Assembly (NCBI GenBank): GCA_035528235.1
Contig: DATKZB010000326.1
Span: 1-14,735 of the forward strand
Origin: DATKZB01 sp035528235
GTDB lineage: Bacteria > Planctomycetota > Phycisphaerae > FEN-1346
DNA: 14,735 nucleotides
Direction: 5' to 3'
Positions 13,305-14,735 of the stretch are shown piece by piece. The notes beneath the pieces are model-generated. The model saw nothing but the letters and a program-made list of their open reading frames with translations. It searched no databases and was not told the DNA's origin. A program made the position numbers and the translations under genes. How positions within the stretch are numbered: the stretch's first letter is position 1; each line of letters starts with the position of its first letter.

Positions 13305-14735
13305 ATGGCCCTGTGGAACCGAAAACGCGCCAGACCCAGACGCGTCGACCGTCTGCACGCCGAGGGACAACTGCCCTGGTACGGCCACCTGAAGTCCTCC
13401 CAGGTCCGCTGGCAGTTGGCCATCCTGCTCGCCTTCCTGGCCGGCATGCTGCTCATCGTCGAGATGCCGGAGCCGCCCCTGGCCTTCCGCAAGGGCGAGC
13501 GGACCGTGCACCCCATCCTGTCGCGCGTCGATTTCGAATACATCGATCACCAGGTCACCAGCGACGTGCGCGAACTGACGGCCCTGCTGCAGGTGCCCGG
13601 CCTGTACAGCCCGGACGCCAGGCAGGCGATTGCCCTGCGCGAGAGCCTGCTGGCGCTGGTCGGCGACGTCGCCAAAGCCAAGACGCTCGAGGAAGTGCCC
13701 GCCGCGTCGCGCGACGCCTGGAAGGTCGGCGCCGAGATGTTCGCCGCCGTCAAAGCGGCGCTCGGCCAGGCCGGGGTGAACCTGGCGACCGTCAAGGCGG
13801 CCGTCACCCAGGCCACGGCGGCGTTGGCCGAGCCGCTCAGCCTGGCGATCGTTCGCGAAGAGGACTACCAGCGGGCGTCGGCCCGCATCGCCCGGTTCCG
13901 CGACCTGCGCAAAAAACTCCCCGCCGGCCTCTCGCCCGACACGGCGCCTATCCTCGAAGAGCCCACCGCCAGGATCGTCGTCCAACTGCCTGAAGGCGAC
14001 CAGGAACTCCCGCTCGAGAAAGTCACCACCGTCACCCAGACCGACCGCATCCAGTCGCGGATCGAACGGCTCATCGACCCGCAACTCCAACCCATCTTCC
14101 GCGGGTCCGGCGTGGGCCTGCTGGCCGTGACCATGGCGCCCCAGGTCGGGCCGACACTCGTCTACGACCAGGCCAAGACCGAGAACGCCCGGGCCGACGT
14201 CAAACGCAAGGTGCAGCCCGTTCCGATCCTGCGCAAGGCCCGCACGACGCTCGTCGAGGCTGGCACAGAGATTACCGAGGCCGACCGACAGGTCCTCAAG
14301 CAGGAACAGGAGGCGTACCTCGTCCGGCTGGGGTGGATGCGCAAGACCCTGGCCTGGGTGGGGGCCGCGGTGGTCCTGGCCGTCCTCATCTTCCTCCAGG
14401 TCGGTTGTACGGCGCGGGCCCAGCCGAGCGTCGGCCGTAGCGTGCCGCGCAGCCTCATGCTGACCGTCCTCGCGCTGACGGTCGTGGGCCTGTCGAAAGT
14501 GGCGGCCCAGGCCGGCGGCACGGCAGCCGGGCCGAGCGCGGTCGCTACCTTCCTCGTCATGACGGCGGGGATGATTATCGTGATCGCCTACACCGAGACG
14601 TTCGCCTTGGCGACCGTGTGGACGCTCGTGCTGCTGGTGGCCGTCGCGACGCGGGCCGGCCTCGACTGGGCACTCATGGCCGTGACCGGCAGCGGCGTGG
14701 GTGTGCTGGCGCTGGGCGAGATCAACAACCGCTCG
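13305..14735 (+). CDS. 7TM-HD (PgpH/YqfF-like) membrane protein, 3-prime truncated by window
   Basis: The first 477 codons are present and the frame is open to the last base. Residues about 38-53 form a membrane anchor. A large extracytoplasmic region (about 54-345) contains the 7TMR-HD extracellular motif (VYDQAKTENARADVKRKV, then AGTEITEADRQVL). A run of membrane helices begins near 346 (further segments near 383, 413 and 434). The catalytic HD domain must lie beyond the window. PgpH in Listeria and its relatives hydrolyse cyclic di-AMP, so signalling-nucleotide turnover is likely but not shown, because the metal-binding His-Asp residues are not visible. AGGA (13293-13296) lies 8 bases before the ATG. 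phoH ends 4 bases upstream. The usual next gene in this arrangement is ybeY. Confidence 0.9.
   Translation, partial: MALWNRKRARPRRVDRLHAEGQLPWYGHLKSSQVRWQLAILLAFLAGMLLIVEMPEPPLAFRKGERTVHPILSRVDFEYIDHQVTSDVRELTALLQVPGLYSPDARQAIALRESLLALVGDVAKAKTLEEVPAASRDAWKVGAEMFAAVKAALGQAGVNLATVKAAVTQATAALAEPLSLAIVREEDYQRASARIARFRDLRKKLPAGLSPDTAPILEEPTARIVVQLPEGDQELPLEKVTTVTQTDRIQSRIERLIDPQLQPIFRGSGVGLLAVTMAPQVGPTLVYDQAKTENARADVKRKVQPVPILRKARTTLVEAGTEITEADRQVLKQEQEAYLVRLGWMRKTLAWVGAAVVLAVLIFLQVGCTARAQPSVGRSVPRSLMLTVLALTVVGLSKVAAQAGGTAAGPSAVATFLVMTAGMIIVIAYTETFALATVWTLVLLVAVATRAGLDWALMAVTGSGVGVLALGEINNRS

Overview
The window is a GC-rich chromosomal segment, most likely from a planctomycete of the Phycisphaerae type or a close relative. 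The assignment rests on several things: strong G/C preference at third codon positions, a Gfo/Idh/MocA oxidoreductase start, a large von Willebrand A membrane protein with a glutamine-amidotransferase-like region, a twin-arginine-exported protein, URO-D-like and zinc alcohol dehydrogenase genes, and spacers full of palindromic or short tandem repeats. This is inference from gene content and style; no rRNA or marker tree is available here. I see no tRNA, rRNA, CRISPR array, transposase or phage gene.

Layout. Positions 1 to about 3561 are on the minus strand: the first 42 codons of a Gfo/Idh/MocA-type oxidoreductase, a TrmO/TsaA-family protein carrying a Tat signal, and a 739-residue VWA membrane protein. 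From 3747 to the end every protein gene is on the plus strand: a tldD-tldE (pmbA) pair overlapping by ATGA, a URO-D/MtaA-like protein, a sorbitol-dehydrogenase-type zinc enzyme, and a five-gene run purA, uppS, cdsA, phoH and a 7TM-HD (PgpH/YqfF-like) gene cut by the window edge.

Functional groups. TldD and TldE normally form a heterodimeric zinc protease. UppS and CdsA supply the undecaprenyl carrier lipid precursor and CDP-diacylglycerol for envelope synthesis. phoH next to a 7TM-HD gene is a widespread arrangement that usually continues with ybeY. The tight spacing (overlaps or gaps of at most 42 bases) suggests purA to the HD gene is one transcription unit.

Regulation. Four good sigma-70-like promoters can be read, three of them with TTGNNN, a 17-base spacer and a TAnnnT -10. 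There are also minus-strand intrinsic terminators. The most interesting non-coding stretch is 8847-9249. On the minus strand it holds a sigma-28-like promoter (CTCAAG, 15 bases, GCCGATAC), then about 85 bases folding into two hairpins, then a clean U8 terminator. This is a candidate small RNA gene with no protein to explain it. The same gap has a stacked hairpin in the purA leader. The 129-561 gap holds a 167-base palindromic element with 27-base perfect inverted ends and an inner 54-base cruciform-like palindrome.
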